Below, one piece after another: positions 41,550-53,840 of a DNA stretch of 64,000 nt. The stretch's first letter is position 1. Every line of letters starts with the position of its first letter. The notes beneath the pieces were generated by a model that was not told where the DNA came from, did not search any database, and saw nothing but the letters and a program-made list of their open reading frames with translations. Source of the DNA: Nymphaea colorata (Eukaryota; Streptophyta; Magnoliopsida; Nymphaeales; Nymphaeaceae); contig NC_045139.1 of NCBI RefSeq assembly GCF_008831285.2, forward strand, positions 20,502,412 to 20,566,411, written 5' to 3'. Made by a program: the position numbers and the translations under genes.

Positions 41550-42929
41550 CCCGCCGGCGAGACTGACGATTGGTATTTGCGCATTCTGGAAGCCTTGATC
41601 ACTAAAACGACGCTCCAACTCGTGGACACCATTCTTTAAATTCGTGGTGTTATTGGGGGCATGCCATTAACTACTAAATTTAATCCCCAGATGTTTCTTT
41701 CGAGTAAGATGAAAACAAAAAGATTGAGGACAAATTTCTTCTGCCACGCGTGTGTAGTTGCAACAAACCTTCCGCATGTTTATGTACCCCACATCCCCCC
41801 CTTCATTCATTCCAAGTACTGCCCCACTTTTATTTCTGCCAGCCAATTGCATATCAGGTTTCTCTGTACCGACAACGACGTATTGAGGGAGGGAGACCTT
41901 TTTCTTCTTCCTTTTTTGTAAAACTTCTTCATCTGTTTGCCTCTTCTCTTGCTTCAAACAATTCAGGACCATTGCAGTTCTTGTCGACCAGCGGCTGTTT
42001 AATACATGGCAGAATTTCCAAAGTCGATTGCATGTCTTTTACGATTTCTTTGTGGCGATGACAGTTTCTCTTCGTCTCTCCGTTCCCAACTTCTTGTTGT
42101 TTTCAATGTCTGCAGTGACCGATTAATGGTAGCGTTGCATCGTTTATTCATTGGTTATTGCTCACAATTCTGTTGATGTTCTGTTTTGGAAGCACGAGCC
42201 TTCAGAATCTCTTCTCTGCAGTCGTTCCATTGCTTCTTTGTTTAATTCAAATTAATTTAATTGGTCGTGATGGCACCTTTTGAAACGTAAGGGGAGATTG
42301 GTTGCCTGGGATTTAGCTCGGCTTCAGATCTTGAGGATCTGAAATTCATGGGTTCAGACCTTCCCCTTCCCCATCTGATTTTAGATCAGATTCCTTTCTA
42401 ATATAGGGGAGAAAAGTGTTGATCTCACGTATAGATCTTGGGCTAGCCTTGAGACTCTCATGTTAGTGAAATCTTTTCAGTTTCATGAACTATATTTAAG
42501 ATCAAAGGGCAATCAAACTCCCCACAAATTCTGTGAGACGCTTTATATAAGAAAGATGGTTTTGGAGTTTCAGTCCCCCTGTTGTTTACAAGATCCTTTT
42601 GTTTTTCGGTTGGTTTTGATATCCGAAGAACCATGAATCCAGAACATGAATTATGGAATCCTAACGTATATTTAGTAGTTAAATCCCCTTTCTATCTCTC
42701 ATGCTACCACCAGTGGAAAAGATGTTCAGACAATCAACGAGTGCCAGCGTTGCCTACCTCTTGCCTTGCAAATAAAGTTGGATATGCAACCCTATCCCCA
42801 AAGCTAATAATTCAGCAATTTTTTTTCCTCGATGTGACTTCCATGTTCTCTAAGCACTCCATGTGGCAACGAGAACTCTCTCTCACTCTCTAAACACAAT
42901 ATTTGAAATAAAGTTCAAATGCAAATGAA
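41550..42929. other. Upstream region of TPD1-like copy 1, no gene seen
   Basis: Promoter-proximal and intergenic DNA. The open frames at 41661-42061 overlap on both strands and have no domain. AGATC/GATCTGA-type words cluster at 42310-42430 without a clear unit. No gene is supported. Confidence 0.4.
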
Positions 42930-43226
42930 GAGTCAGATTTCACAATTTAAGTCCGATTCAAATCTGAAATGTGAATGCATGTCAGAATCTATAATTTTAA
43001 ACTGAATCCACCGACTTTCAAAATGTTCAAAACTAAATCCAATCTGAATTCAAATTTGACCTGACATTTATGCATATGTGAATTTAAATCCGATCAAATG
43101 TCATTTCTAAAATATGAATCCAATCCCATTTATTAATCAGATATCAATTTTTCGTATATGATTCGTTTGAACTGGTTCGGTCGGATATAGGATGCAAATC
43201 AGGTACATTGACAACCCTATGCCAAC
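42930..43226. mobile_element. Diverged relative of the CGGAT-rich hAT MITE
   Basis: TCCGATTCAAATC, GAATCCAATC and CGGATATAGG words, with a terminus-like ATTGACAACCCTAT at about 43208-43221, match the right end of the MITE at 44387-44730 (GTTGACATCCCTA). The left end is not recognisable, so this is a decayed partial copy. A further hAT-like terminus (TAGTGGCGGAGCCAG) lies nearby at 43503. Confidence 0.45.
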
Positions 43227-44386
43227 ATCCTATCTGAGGCACACCTTTGTCTCTAGATTTCTGTCAGGGATGACACCAAAACGTACATAAGTTTAGGATA
43301 ATGAGAGCGACGTCCTTGATCATGGCTGATGGAGAAGGAGGGTATTGTAAACATATCCACTTGCAAGCTAGTTTTGTGGCGTCCCACAATCGGATGTATT
43401 CAGAATTCCAAACTTGGATATCATTAAGGACTGGGGATTGGAAGCATGTAGGTTCAGCTAACTTGTCTGCTTTTCACCTAAGGAACTTCAAAACGGCCTA
43501 TTTAGTGGCGGAGCCAGAAAAATTGGTTGGCGGGGTACTTATTTAAAATACTCAAAGCTGGTGGGGGACTTATATATATATAAGGATAAATATTTAAGAT
43601 TCTTACTTAAAAATAAAGAATTTTTAAGAGACTGACACATCTTCTAACTTAAAATATTTTATTGAGAGGAAGAAAAAAAAAAAAAAAGACATGGTCCGGA
43701 CAGGGCCTAAAAAGCCTAAAACGCTAACACAACCAGGAAGTGTTGGCCTTTTATTCGGCTTGTATAACCTCATTTACAAATTTATTTTCACATTAATACT
43801 ATTGAATATTAGAAAAGCGATTTTAATTAATTGAAAATGCAAATTTAAAAAATCGGTGTTAAATGTTTTACGAAAGAAAAACTGCCTATTGATTTTGAAT
43901 TGTCAGGAAAACGCCAATCCAGATCAGCCGATTCAACTCAAAAGCTGATCCCCACTAAATAAGCCTCATAAGTCATAAAAAGGGAAATGGATGGTTGCTT
44001 TCCTTTTCTTTTTTTTAAGGGAAGAAGGTGGTGGTAGATTATTTTGAATAGGCTGAAGCCAGCCTAGCTTCAGAGTCGAGACTGTTTTGGGACTTGAGTG
44101 GAAGCAGTGCATCGGTTGATTAAAATGTCACACTTCTACCATTTACAGTGCAGATGAGTAGCACCTTACGACATCTTGATGATTAGATTTTCATTGATAC
44201 CCAACTACACGAAATAATTGAAACTGATAAACTTTATGTTTCAAAGACAAAATGTACACGACGGCCTGTCTTCAAGGGGGCCATTCATTAACTGTCATGC
44301 GTCTGCAAAGCGGGATCTCACAATCACTTGCAAAAGGAGCCAATCAGCTCTGTGCCCTGCTGTCATCACTTCAGGTCCCCTGTATG
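43227..44386. other. Spacer with a possible hAT-like terminus
   Basis: The frame at 43301-43546 has no domain that I recognise. TAGTGGCGGAGCCAGAAAAA at 43503 is similar to hAT-type ends that are common in plants (AGTGGCGGAGCCA), but no partner end was found. The remainder is AT-rich with no supported feature. Confidence 0.35.
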
Positions 44387-44730
44387 TAGGGATGTCAATA
44401 TATCCGATTTGAATCAGATATCCAACCGATCTGATCCGAAAAAATCGGATATGGATAAAAATTTAATATCCGATTAAGAAATTGGATCGGATTCGGATTT
44501 AATAAATGACATCCGATCATATTCGGATTTAGATTCGGATATACATGAATATCGGATCGGATTCGGATATAAATATAAAAATCGGATTCGGATTGTAAAA
44601 TCGGATTTCGGATTCGGATTCGGATATGACTTTGCTTTATTCGAATTCGAATTCGAATCCGAATCCGAATATATGAATATCCGAAAAAACGGATATGATT
44701 AAAGATGTATCCGATCCGTTGACATCCCTA
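44387..44730. mobile_element. hAT-type MITE (344 bp) with perfect 8-bp target duplication
   Basis: The element begins TAGGGATGTCAATATATCCG and ends CGTTGACATCCCTA, giving 12-bp inverted ends (TAGGGATGTCAA). Exact 8-mers CCTGTATG flank it at 44379-44386 and 44731-44738. The interior is a low-complexity run of CGGATTCGGAT/ATTCGAATTC words and has no coding capacity. An 8-bp duplication and the TAGGG start fit the hAT superfamily. Decayed relatives lie at 42930-43226 and 57590-57970. Confidence 0.9.
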
Positions 44731-44738
44731 CCTGTATG

Positions 44739-45540
44739 TCCCGCTATGATCCACTCAACATGTCTTACGATTTTCTTTTAGAGAAAGGGCTTGTATGTGT
44801 AGAACTAGAACGTATGGTAAAAAAAAAAAAGCAAAGAAAAAAGAAAAATTCACAACAATGTGGCCCATCTGCACTTCCCTTTCCCCCTTACCCAACAGAC
44901 ACCTCATACCACATGTCACGTCTCTCCCCATAGGACATACTTTTAATTTCTCTTCCTCTTAATTAGGAAGCAAAAAGGGTGCCAGCTTAAGGACTCGACC
45001 TTATGACAAATCATTTGGCCTTAATGAGTACAATAGCCCGGGCCCAGACTGAAACAGGCTGGACCCTCTTGGCCGCATTAGGCTCGACACCGAACCCACT
45101 TGCAATTCTTTTGGCAACTTAGCTAGCCCATTGCGTGCACTGGCAGAGGGCCAATTCGGCTCTTGCGCATGTGATGTGTGGAAGCTTTTGCAAAATGAGA
45201 CAGAAATGTCCGATTTTCTTAAAAAGGAAACCAGCTCCGAGTCTAGCCCCATTTCGCATAGAAAAGCGAGCCAATTAGTCTTACATCTGAATATCGTAGG
45301 CATCTTTGTTCAGCTTGATACATATTATATCTGAACCTTAATTGCAGTATTCGTGCGTAGTTTTCCCTTCAAAAGTTATACTCCACTAAATGATTGAACA
45401 ATTCCTTTCATCTTTCTGTTTCACTTTCGCCAAACCCGACGGGAGAATTAGAGTTAAAGGCACTTCATGTAGAAGAAGAAGATCAAGAGTCTCTTCATAC
45501 AGGTGAATCTGGTATGCATATAGTACACGTATGTATAACC
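44739..45540. other. Spacer, no gene seen
   Basis: Mixed intergenic DNA. GC-richer stretches at 45000-45130 (GGCCCAGACTGAAACAGGCT) resemble promoter or LTR debris. The minus-strand frame at 45001-45303 and the plus-strand frame at 45131-45334 overlap each other and lack domains. Confidence 0.35.
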
Positions 45541-45720
45541 AGGGGCGGAGCCAAAATTTTATTTGGGGATGGGTCAAACCATCCGCGGGTCGGGCCAAGA
45601 GGAGCGACAGTAGGGCCAAGAGGAGCGACGGGTCAGGCCAAAAAATTTGATTTTTTACATATAATTTTTTTTTTCTGGGCTCACCCGGGCCATGGCCCGG
45701 GAGTGCCCCCCTCCTATAAC
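45541..45720. mobile_element. Fragment with hAT-like GGGGCGGAGCC end
   Basis: AGGGGCGGAGCCAAAATTTT opens a segment with a GGGCCAAGAGGAGCGAC near-duplicate (45593 and 45613). It runs to CCCGGGCCATGGCCCGGGAG, a palindrome at about 45684-45703. The start is typical of a class of plant hAT/MITE ends. No right end or target duplication was found. Confidence 0.35.
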
Positions 45721-46319
45721 CTAACCCATGTTTGTTGCTTTTCCTGTTTGGTGAGTAATAAAGAGAAAGTGGCTTTTGAATGTGGGGTTCAAGTTGTTAT
45801 TCGGGTATTACCAAGTTCGCTATGTGTCACTTCCTACACTCCACATACAAAAAAGTCTTCCATTCCTTTGGCCTTTTTCTATAAAAGATGGTTTTTGCTC
45901 AGTATGGCAAATCCTGTGTTTATGTACTTCCAGAAAAATGACAACCAGTAATCCGATCGATGTAAGTGCACAGGGAGACAGTCTCCCTACCTTTATTCCA
46001 AATCATGAAAATATGAGAAACAAACCTCAGCATTATTATGAGGTCCCGCATTCAGACTCAGAGGACAGATGAATGTCTAGTTTTAGCAAATCAACTGCCT
46101 CCTTTATAGGACCATGGTGAGAACAAGGCTTTTATGATAAAAAAAATATTTTCATTTACACCCCACGCAACTCCTCTACTTCTTGCAACCACTAATTTCC
46201 TTAAATTCCACCAACTCACAGGTCCAACAAGGACTGCAATTGTTCCTCTAAGCAATGAGAAACAAGAAAATATCCCATGCTAACCACGGTTCCACTCCAT
46301 GAGTACCTCTATTACATGG

Positions 46320-46470
46320 GGTGAACACGAGCCAAGTTGAGCTTGAGGTGGAACAGCTCGAGGTAAGCTTGACTCATAAAATCTCGAGCTCGAGCAGAGA
46401 TCCACTAAATGGGCTCGAACTCGACTTGTTCAAAACTCATTTTTTTAAATAAAAAGTTGGCTTGACTTCA
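46320..46470. mobile_element. Partial copy of the GGGCTGTTCA hAT MITE family
   Basis: GGTGAACACGAGCCAAGTTG, CTCGAGCTCGAGC, GGGCTCGAACTCGACTTG and an AAAAAGTTGGCTTGACTTC/AATCTTGCACCC stretch resemble the arms and core of the element at 18193-18695. Neither terminus is intact. Confidence 0.45.
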
Positions 46471-46890
46471 AATCTTGCACCCAATTCATACTGCATAGCC
46501 GAGTAAAAATGCCCATCAAACATTAAAACAAGGCCATTAAGAGGCCAAGGAAATGCATGCTACCCTTTTAAGTTCAACAAGATCACATGCTAGCAATAAT
46601 GAATTGATACTAAGACACCTATGCGTTGGGGAGGTGAACCGCTATGAACATCAAACTGAGACAGACCAGGGGAAGTTACAAACTGAGATGGAGGGTGAAA
46701 CGAAGAAGCAACAAACTCCAACAATACCAACAGGTGATAACATCACATGAGCACAACGTTGGCAAATCCCAGCAACAAAATGGCGATGTCAAAGCCCAAC
46801 AACAAAACCGCGATTGCAGGACTTGTCAAACCCTAAAAGCATCAACAGTAAGACAACGATGGCAATAGACCAAGCACATTCTAACGGATG

Positions 46891-46891
<1 letters not shown>

Positions 46892-46948
<57 letters not shown>
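46892..46948. repeat. AT dinucleotide microsatellite
   Basis: An uninterrupted AT tract of about 57 bp. A second AT tract of about 32 bp lies at 47148-47179. TGCAAGGGTG occurs shortly after each (about 47004 and 47182), so the two tracts may mark a duplicated module. Confidence 0.85.
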
Positions 46949-46951
<3 letters not shown>

Positions 46952-47144
46952 TATATCTGCAAATGCCATTATGTAATATAAAAGTGTATGAATATGCGTG
47001 TATTGCAAGGGTGAAGAAGCAGTTGATTAACTATAGTCAATAAGGACTACATCTGTCCATAGATTACTCAAGTATATATCTTGAAATAAAAATAGGCCTC
47101 TATATGGACATCTATGCAGTGTTGAATGAGTATGCAATAATCTG

Positions 47145-47183
<39 letters not shown>

Positions 47184-47284
47184 CAAGGGTGTAGACATAA
47201 CTAGTGCAGCAACTATCGTAAATTAAAGTGTTGGTCAATTGTGCTAGAAGTACACCAAGTGGATTGAGTTGAGCAGATCTTATA

Positions 47285-47843
47285 TTTTTCACGTATGAGA
47301 ATATTTAGACCTAGGTGAAGCATGTAGTTCATGTATGTTTGTCACATTTAGATATATATAAAAATAACGAAAGGTATATATATGAGGAATAAAATATGTA
47401 TATATAAATGCATTTAGAAATGTGCAAAGTTAAGCATGTATTTATTATTGAGGGAATGATGTTATTTGTATCAAAGTTATATTAAAACTATTATAGTGCA
47501 CAATTCCGTGAGGCATGTCTACTAACTTTAAGGAAAATAGAGACAAGATAATGTCATTTGTGTATACTTGTATACATATAAACCTACATTAGACACGAGA
47601 AAATGGTGGTCTTGCATATTTATATATATGTTGACTATACAGATATAATAAAGCTGAGATAATGTTGTTTTTACATAGATATATATGACAACCATATAGA
47701 CATATTAGAGGTAATATAATGGTGTTCTTACACAGATATACATGATAACCACATGGACATATTAGAGCTAAGACAATGTTGTTCTTACATATATATACAT
47801 TACCACTATATGGACATATTAGAGTTGAGATAATGCAATTCCA

Positions 47844-47874
<31 letters not shown>

Positions 47875-48060
47875 AATGGTAACCATAAGTGCACGTTAGA
47901 ACAGAGATAATGTTATTACACATTTATATACATGACAATCATATTTGCACATTTGAGTAAACATAATGTTGCTCATATGTATTTGTATACATAGCAACCA
48001 CGTGGACACTTCGAATAGAGATAATGTTGTTCATAAAAACATTATATAGCAAGTGACTGT
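47285..48060. repeat. Second copy of the 57-bp GAGATAATGTTG array
   Basis: Lead-in 47285-47600 shares TATTTTTCACGTATGAGAAT, ATGTTATTTGTATCAAAG and GGCATGTCTACTAACTTT with 19030-19240. It is followed by about seven units with GAGATAATGTTGTT and CATATGGACATATTAGAG. The word falls near 47651, 47708, 47767, 47825, 47902, 47952 and 48015, mostly about 58 bp apart. A CA tract at 47844-47869 interrupts one unit. It is separated from the first copy by 28 kb, so it is either a solo piece of a second element of the same family or a translocated piece. Confidence 0.8.
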
Positions 48061-49321
48061 TATGCACCAAAACATGTTGTGCGAATTTGGTTGTGCATGC
48101 AAGTTTCTAGAAAGTATGTTATATACACTAAGAACTTTAAGTTGGGTACTGAAACAATCTCAGATGGATCAATTGTGATGTATCTGTAATCAAACAAGAG
48201 AAAAGTGCAGAAACATGTTGGTGGAAATAAGATAATAAGTCCCGTAATAAGGTCCTTTTCCAAAATAAATAAAATAGAACTGACATTCTATTCGCTTTGG
48301 GGATATGTTGACCAGCAATGCCCAAGTGAACCCAATCTGATTATAGTAATCATTTTTATATGGCATTGTGTTCCTTGTGGTTAGTTGAACTTATTGGTCT
48401 TGGGCATTGTACTTAAGGCTAGGTTCCATAAAAACTTCTAAAATATGTTTTGATATGGCAAATCATTTGTTGATATATAACAGAACACCAAATATGTCTT
48501 ATGCTATGACACAAGTGAATGCAAGTGGAGTCTGGCAGTTGGCTTTCTTCCAAGAGGTTATGGGATGGCATGAGCTCAATGTGGCTATCCATTCCTCCAT
48601 CTGCACTGGACTGCTTACAGAAGTATTGGGCGGCACAAGGGGCTGGGCTTCTATTTCTATTGGATAGCAAGACATCTCCTGGTACCTCACCTGAAGTGCC
48701 TATAGGGGCCAGTGTACCACTTGAGTCATGGCTGGGTGGTTGGACCATGTTGCTGCATTGGTGATCTGGGATATCTTAGAAGGCTTCACTAAAGGTTACC
48801 CTCAGTTTATGTGGATTGCCTAGTGAAGATTGGTTCTGCTTGCTTATGTTTGTGCATAGTGGAATTTCTGCTGATGCTCATCACTTTGACCATGGTTGGT
48901 GGTTGTTAGACTATCGATGTATCTTTATAACCCATAATGAATCACGTTACTACAATTGTGGTAGTAAGCTTAGCCTTACTGTGGCTTGAAATCTTCAACT
49001 CATGGGTGGAAGTCTTGAGCTGCATACTAGTTTTGTTTGATATAACCATATATCTACTTTGTCGAACATGGTTCACTTATGGTTGGATGGACTCCCTTAG
49101 TTTTGCGACGGACTATCATTGGCAATCTGAGCATTGTGTTCGATTTGAGATTTTTTTTGAGACTTCATTATCGTTGAGTCAATAGTTTTTTGTTTCGGCT
49201 CTACATGGGTCGTTATGACATTGTTCTTCCTTGTTTTGGATCTATTTAGTAGGACTTGATGTTCATTTTCGTTATTTTTCTTTATTTTAAAAAAATTAGT
49301 GTCAAAACTTGGGTCATGACA
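48061..49321. other. Spacer, probably containing a gypsy 5' LTR
   Basis: No gene is supported. Because a primer-binding-site-like sequence follows at 49326, the last several hundred bases (ending ...GTCATGACA at 49321) are probably the 5' LTR of the gypsy element at its right. The LTR start could not be placed. The overlapping frames at 48407-48767 appear on both strands and lack domains. Confidence 0.4.
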
Positions 49322-50920
49322 ACTTTGGTATCAAATCCAATGACTAGAATTTGTGTCCAATGCATAGTACCTGTTGCAAAGAAGAAAATAAGGAATGTCA
49401 TCCGAGTTTGGTGTAGAAGAGTGTTTGTGTTTAAGTTTGGGCAAAGACCCAAAGATTTGAACTAACCTAGAAATATGTTTGGATACAAACATAAAAAAAA
49501 TTACATTCATGATTTTTACCTTGAATGTGGGAAGACGAAGGGTAGTGATCATGGCCCTCACAATGTTCGAGCTCAAAATGCAGATATCCACCATTTTGTG
49601 TTTGAAGCACGATTGGGAGGTATCCAGCAGATGCACGAGTTCATCATGTATACTCTACGAATGATCTCAAGATTGATGCATGATCTAATGCAAAGTACTC
49701 CTTCTGGCAGAAGCAATGTGGAGATTGATAGAATAAGGAATCATGAGGCAAAAGGCACAACACACAAAGAATTTGTGAATATACACCCACCGAAGTTCAA
49801 TAGAATGGGTACAACAGATGACACACAAGAATGGTTAAAGGAGATCGAGAAAATCTTTGCTAGTCTAGATGTGCCAGATCAAAAGAATGTTCAATTTGAA
49901 ACCTTTATGCTGAAATGGGATGTAGAGGAGTGGTGGCAAACACAATTCGAGGTAAAGTTCACTGAACTGAATATAACATGGAAGGATTTTAAGGACACAT
50001 TCAGAAATGCATACATAACACATGACAAAAGCGTGTGCAATAGTTCTTGGAATTGGAGAGAGGGAACATGAGCTTACATGAATATGTTGTCAAATTTTGA
50101 CATTTAAAAAAATATTGTCAACATATTTACAATATTGAGGTGGACAGAGGATATAAATTTGTGAGAGGACTTAAAGGTGGGCTAAGGAGCAAGGTAATAG
50201 GCAATCGTCCAAATGATTCAGATGATACTATTGACATGTCTACACACTTTGAAGAAGATTGAAATAGAAGTTGTGGGAAAGGCAAGAAGCGTGAATTCTT
50301 CAAGGCAAGGTCGAAGGAGGATTGGTTAAAGAGGATGCATAGTGATAAGGTGAAAAATGAGGAAAAGTTCAAGAAGCAAAGATCATCGCCATCTAAGAGG
50401 GACAAGGAGTATCCCAAGTGCCATCAACAGCACCCTGCTAGGCCATGGTACCAGAAAACAAGAGCGTGTTCATACTGTGGTACCAAGGGATATTTCATTT
50501 GAGAATGTCGAAAGAAGAAAGAGGCAAAGAGGAAAAGAGTTGGGGGCAGCCAACATGTAGAGAAGAAGGTACCAGGATGGGTCTATGCTACTATTATAGA
50601 GAACCTAAAATCCAACGATCTCGTTAAATGTACACTTTTCGTAAATTCTCATTCGGCACATGTTCTTTTGACTCTAGTGAAACACATTCTTTTGCTTCAA
50701 AAAGTTTGTTAAATTATTAAAAGCAAAAGAAAAGAGCATGCCATATGAATTGTTAGTCACTACACTAGTAGGAAACAAAGATACCTGCAGAACATATATA
50801 GAAGATGTCAAAGTTTAGATACAAAGGTACTTATTACCAGCTCAATTAGTGTAATAAACATGGTGGGGTATGATGTAATCCTAGTGTTCGCACCCCTTCT
50901 GTCCTCGGGGGTATCGATTG
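49322..50920 (+). mobile_element. Ty3/gypsy gag-protease fragment, decayed
   Basis: TGGTATCA at 49326-49333 matches the first 8 bases of the usual tRNA-Met primer binding site (then AATCC instead of GAGC). Gag follows at about 49530-50100: HPPKFNRMGTTDDTQEWLKE, IEKIFASLDVPDQKNVQFET, MLKWDVEEWWQ and ITWKDFKDTFRNAYI, the retrotransposon gag core. After a frameshift come a Lys/Arg-rich stretch and a zinc knuckle (CSYCGTKGYF.EC, about 50468). The protease-like block SFDSSETHSFASKSL near 50665 has DSS where the family has DSG. NMVGYDVIL near 50860 is the usual post-protease motif. RT and integrase of this element are absent; copia sequence follows instead. Confidence 0.78.
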
Positions 50921-51089
50921 AGTGAAGGAAGAAATGGGAAGCAACAAAATTTTAAATTGGGTTTTGAGGAAAATTTCATGGAAAATAGGTCCGTCCATCG
51001 GTACAAGGTCTAACCATTCCTACTGCCTTTAACCAAGGTAATTAGACAAAGGACTAAGTATTTCATAGGTCGTGTACAAGTCATTTGAT

Positions 51090-53290
51090 GCAATCCTATA
51101 TGCTTGTTAGAAATTCTGCTCTTATGCTCTCCTTGTTGATGAGTTTACTAGATTCTCTTGGATCTATCTACGAAAGCATGAATATTTTTTCTAAAATTTT
51201 TAGAATTTCATAAGATAGTCACCATGCAGTTTGGAAAGAACATTAAGACTTTCAAGAATGTGGCATTTCTTATCCCAAGGAGCATGTAATTCATCACAAT
51301 AAAGCATGCCCAAAGATTCCATAGTGGTTGAATACAGCTATAGCTCTACCATGGAACTTGCCTTCTTGTTATTCCATAGTCAACTCCTTCCTTGCTTTTA
51401 GATTGAACCTCCCTCTAGTGCAGCTTGGATCATAAATCGTCTACCATCTCATACTATAAAATATGAAAAGTCCATGTGAGTGCCTTTATGATAAACTCCT
51501 CGATTAGTCATGCATGTGCTCTTTTGGATGTAGGTGCTTTTTCATATATTAAGAGCTGTAATAAACAAAAAATTGAACCCAAATTCTTACTTTGTGTGTT
51601 CATCCACTACAGTGATTACCACAAATGGTAAAGGTACCACAAATGGTTTATGTGTCTTTATCACACTACTCAAAGAACGTATATCTCTAAACATGTTGTA
51701 TTCAATGAATAGCTATATCCTTTTCGACGTTGCTCTTTGTCAAATTTCACTACCTCTAGTGATGGCCTCATTTCTTTCTCCTCTGATCAGCCCACAACTA
51801 ATCCTGATAATCCATCATACACCTTACCAGATCCCAATGACCTTGCTAGACTGCACTCTAGTCATGATCAAGACACCGCCACCAACACTCAAGCCCCTAT
51901 TACACCAGTTGAACACTCTCCCTCTCCCAACCTAATCCAGTAACATCCTCACCAAATACTCCACCTCCACCTCGACCTACTCACTTGATGATCCCTAGAT
52001 CTCAATTAGGAATTGTTAAACCTAATTCCAAATACCTCCTCACTACCCATATACCAACTAAACTGAGACACTATTCTATCTCTTAACCTTCCTAGGTGGC
52101 ACCAAGCAGTGAAGGATGAAATGAAAGCTTTTCAGAAGAATGACACTTGGACTTTGGTTTCATGGGAACCTTCAATGTATGTGATTGTCAGTCATTGGGT
52201 GTTTAAAACAAAATAGAGAAGTAAAGGAGAGGTAGAATGATTGAAAGCGAGGTTGGTTGCTCAAAGTTGTAATTAAGTGGAAGGGATTGATTTTCTAGAA
52301 ACTGTGGTCAAGTCCATGACTATTCAAGTGGTACTCACTATTGCTCTCATGTTTGATTGGCCATTACGTTAATTAGATGTCAGGAATGTCTTTTAAATGG
52401 TTACCTTTCCAAAACAATGCATATTGAGCAACCATCGGTAGTACATATGGAAAATTTCTCAATCATGTATGTCGATTGAACTTTACTTTGTATCGCCTTA
52501 AGCAGGCGCCATGGCATGATATGATCTCTTTGCCAATGGTCTCAGTGTCAATAGTGTTGATCCATCTTTTTTCACGCATTGAAAGGAAAACACCATCTCT
52601 ATACCCCTTTTATATGTTGATGTCATTATCTTGGCAGGAGGCCATTGCACATATTCACGTCACTTTCAACGGCAAGTCTTGCAAGTTTTTCCCATGAATG
52701 ATTTCGGTGAGTTACATTATTTCCTTGGAATTCTGGCGCAATGAACAAGCAATGGCCTATTCATGAGCCAATACCGATGTGATATGATATTCTTAGGCAT
52801 GCTTAGATGGTCTCCTGCAATCCCACAACCACTTCGATGGTAGCAAACATAGCCGGTTTTGGTTCTCAAGTTCATAACTTTTCTGGCATCACTAAGTATG
52901 AAAGTCTTGTGGGTGCTCTCACTTGACAATCACCTGTTTGCATATGCAGTAAATTTTGTTTCCGAATTCATGCATTCTCCAATGGTGCATCATTTTCAAC
53001 TAGTAAAGGATACTTCGTTATGTTAAGGCACCATATGTCATGGGATGCAATTTTATAAACCCAAATCAATTCCTTTGAAAGCTTATTCGGACATCGATTG
53101 GGCAAGATGTCCCAACACTCGTTGCTCCTTTACATAATATTGCACATTTATTGGACCCAATTGTAGCTCATGGCGTCAAAAAAGAAAAAAAGAAAAAAAA
53201 AGTGTTGCTCGTTCCTCTAGTGTGGCTGAGTTCAGAGCATTAGCTTCCGCTGCAGCAAAATGAGACGAGAGATCTGGGAGACATATTAAA
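51090..53290 (+). mobile_element. Ty1/copia element C, integrase-RT-RNase H fragment, decayed
   Basis: Copia pol with a stop or shift every few dozen codons. Integrase traces: LDSLGSIYESMNIF near 51150, HHAVWKEH*DFQECG near 51220, ACPKIP*WLNTAIAL near 51310 and ECLYDKLLD near 51478. The linker (51730-51960) is Ser/Pro/Thr-rich. RT: WHQAVKDEMKAFQKNDTW at about 52096, then HWVFKTK and LYVDVIILAGG near 52612, where the catalytic YVDD is YVDV. RNase H: LKAYSDIDWARCPNTRCS near 53078 and VARSSSVAEFRALASAA near 53205. No LTR was recognised. Same strand as the gypsy gag fragment to its left. Confidence 0.82.
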
Positions 53291-53407
53291 AGGGTCACAA
53301 GAAGGTTGTCTTCAATCAACCAATAATCACCAGTGTCCCCATCTTGACGCCACCAAGGACCTACATCCGACATGCGATGCCCCCTTTTCGTAGGATTATC
53401 TTGATTT

Positions 53408-53840
53408 CACTGCAAAACAAATGTGGATTCACCGATGTTTGGGAAAAAGGCAGTCGTTGAAAGTTTATTTTTACCAACATCCAAACGGTGGTGTTGGTGT
53501 TTCACCAACATATGGGGGAAGACATCGATGAACATAGGCTTTCACCGACACATGGAAAATACATGTCATTGAAAGTTAGTTTTTATTGACCGCCTCCCGA
53601 CGTCGGTAAAAATAATGATTTCCCCGACACGTACTATACCTTGCATAGGTGTATGTGTTTTCAGGCAAAATATTACTAACCTTCAGAATGTGCATCGGTA
53701 GAATTTGCCTTTTAATTGATGCCTTAATCGTAGACGTCAGTAAAAAGGGGTTTCATCGTCGTTCACTACGCGTAAGTGAAAGTTCCACAATATTTTCAGC
53801 GACGTTTTAAAGTTATGCCTTTACTGACATTCTCCATGCG
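53408..53840. mobile_element. CACTA (En/Spm)-type terminus with subterminal repeats
   Basis: CACTGCAAAACAAATG at 53408 resembles plant CACTA termini (CACTACAAGAAA...). It is followed by repeated short words typical of CACTA subterminal regions: TTCACCGATG, TTTTTACCAACATC, TTTCACCGACAC, CCGACGTCGGTAAAAATAAT and GACGTCAGTAAAAAGGGG. The direct and inverted TTTACCGACG theme ends at about 53840. No opposite terminus was found, so it is truncated. Confidence 0.55.

Noticed and set aside
41363-41566. Plus-strand Cys-rich frame (GGGCCSCCCC)
   Set aside because: It is antisense to exon 1 and the leader of TPD1-like copy 1, and the Cys run comes from a GCT/TGC repeat.
46826-47008. Frame with IYIYIYIY repeats
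   Set aside because: It is a translation of the AT microsatellite.
47589-47894. Cys-rich minus-strand frame with ICVCVCVCVC
   Set aside because: It comes from the CA tract and the 57-bp array, not from a cysteine-rich peptide gene.
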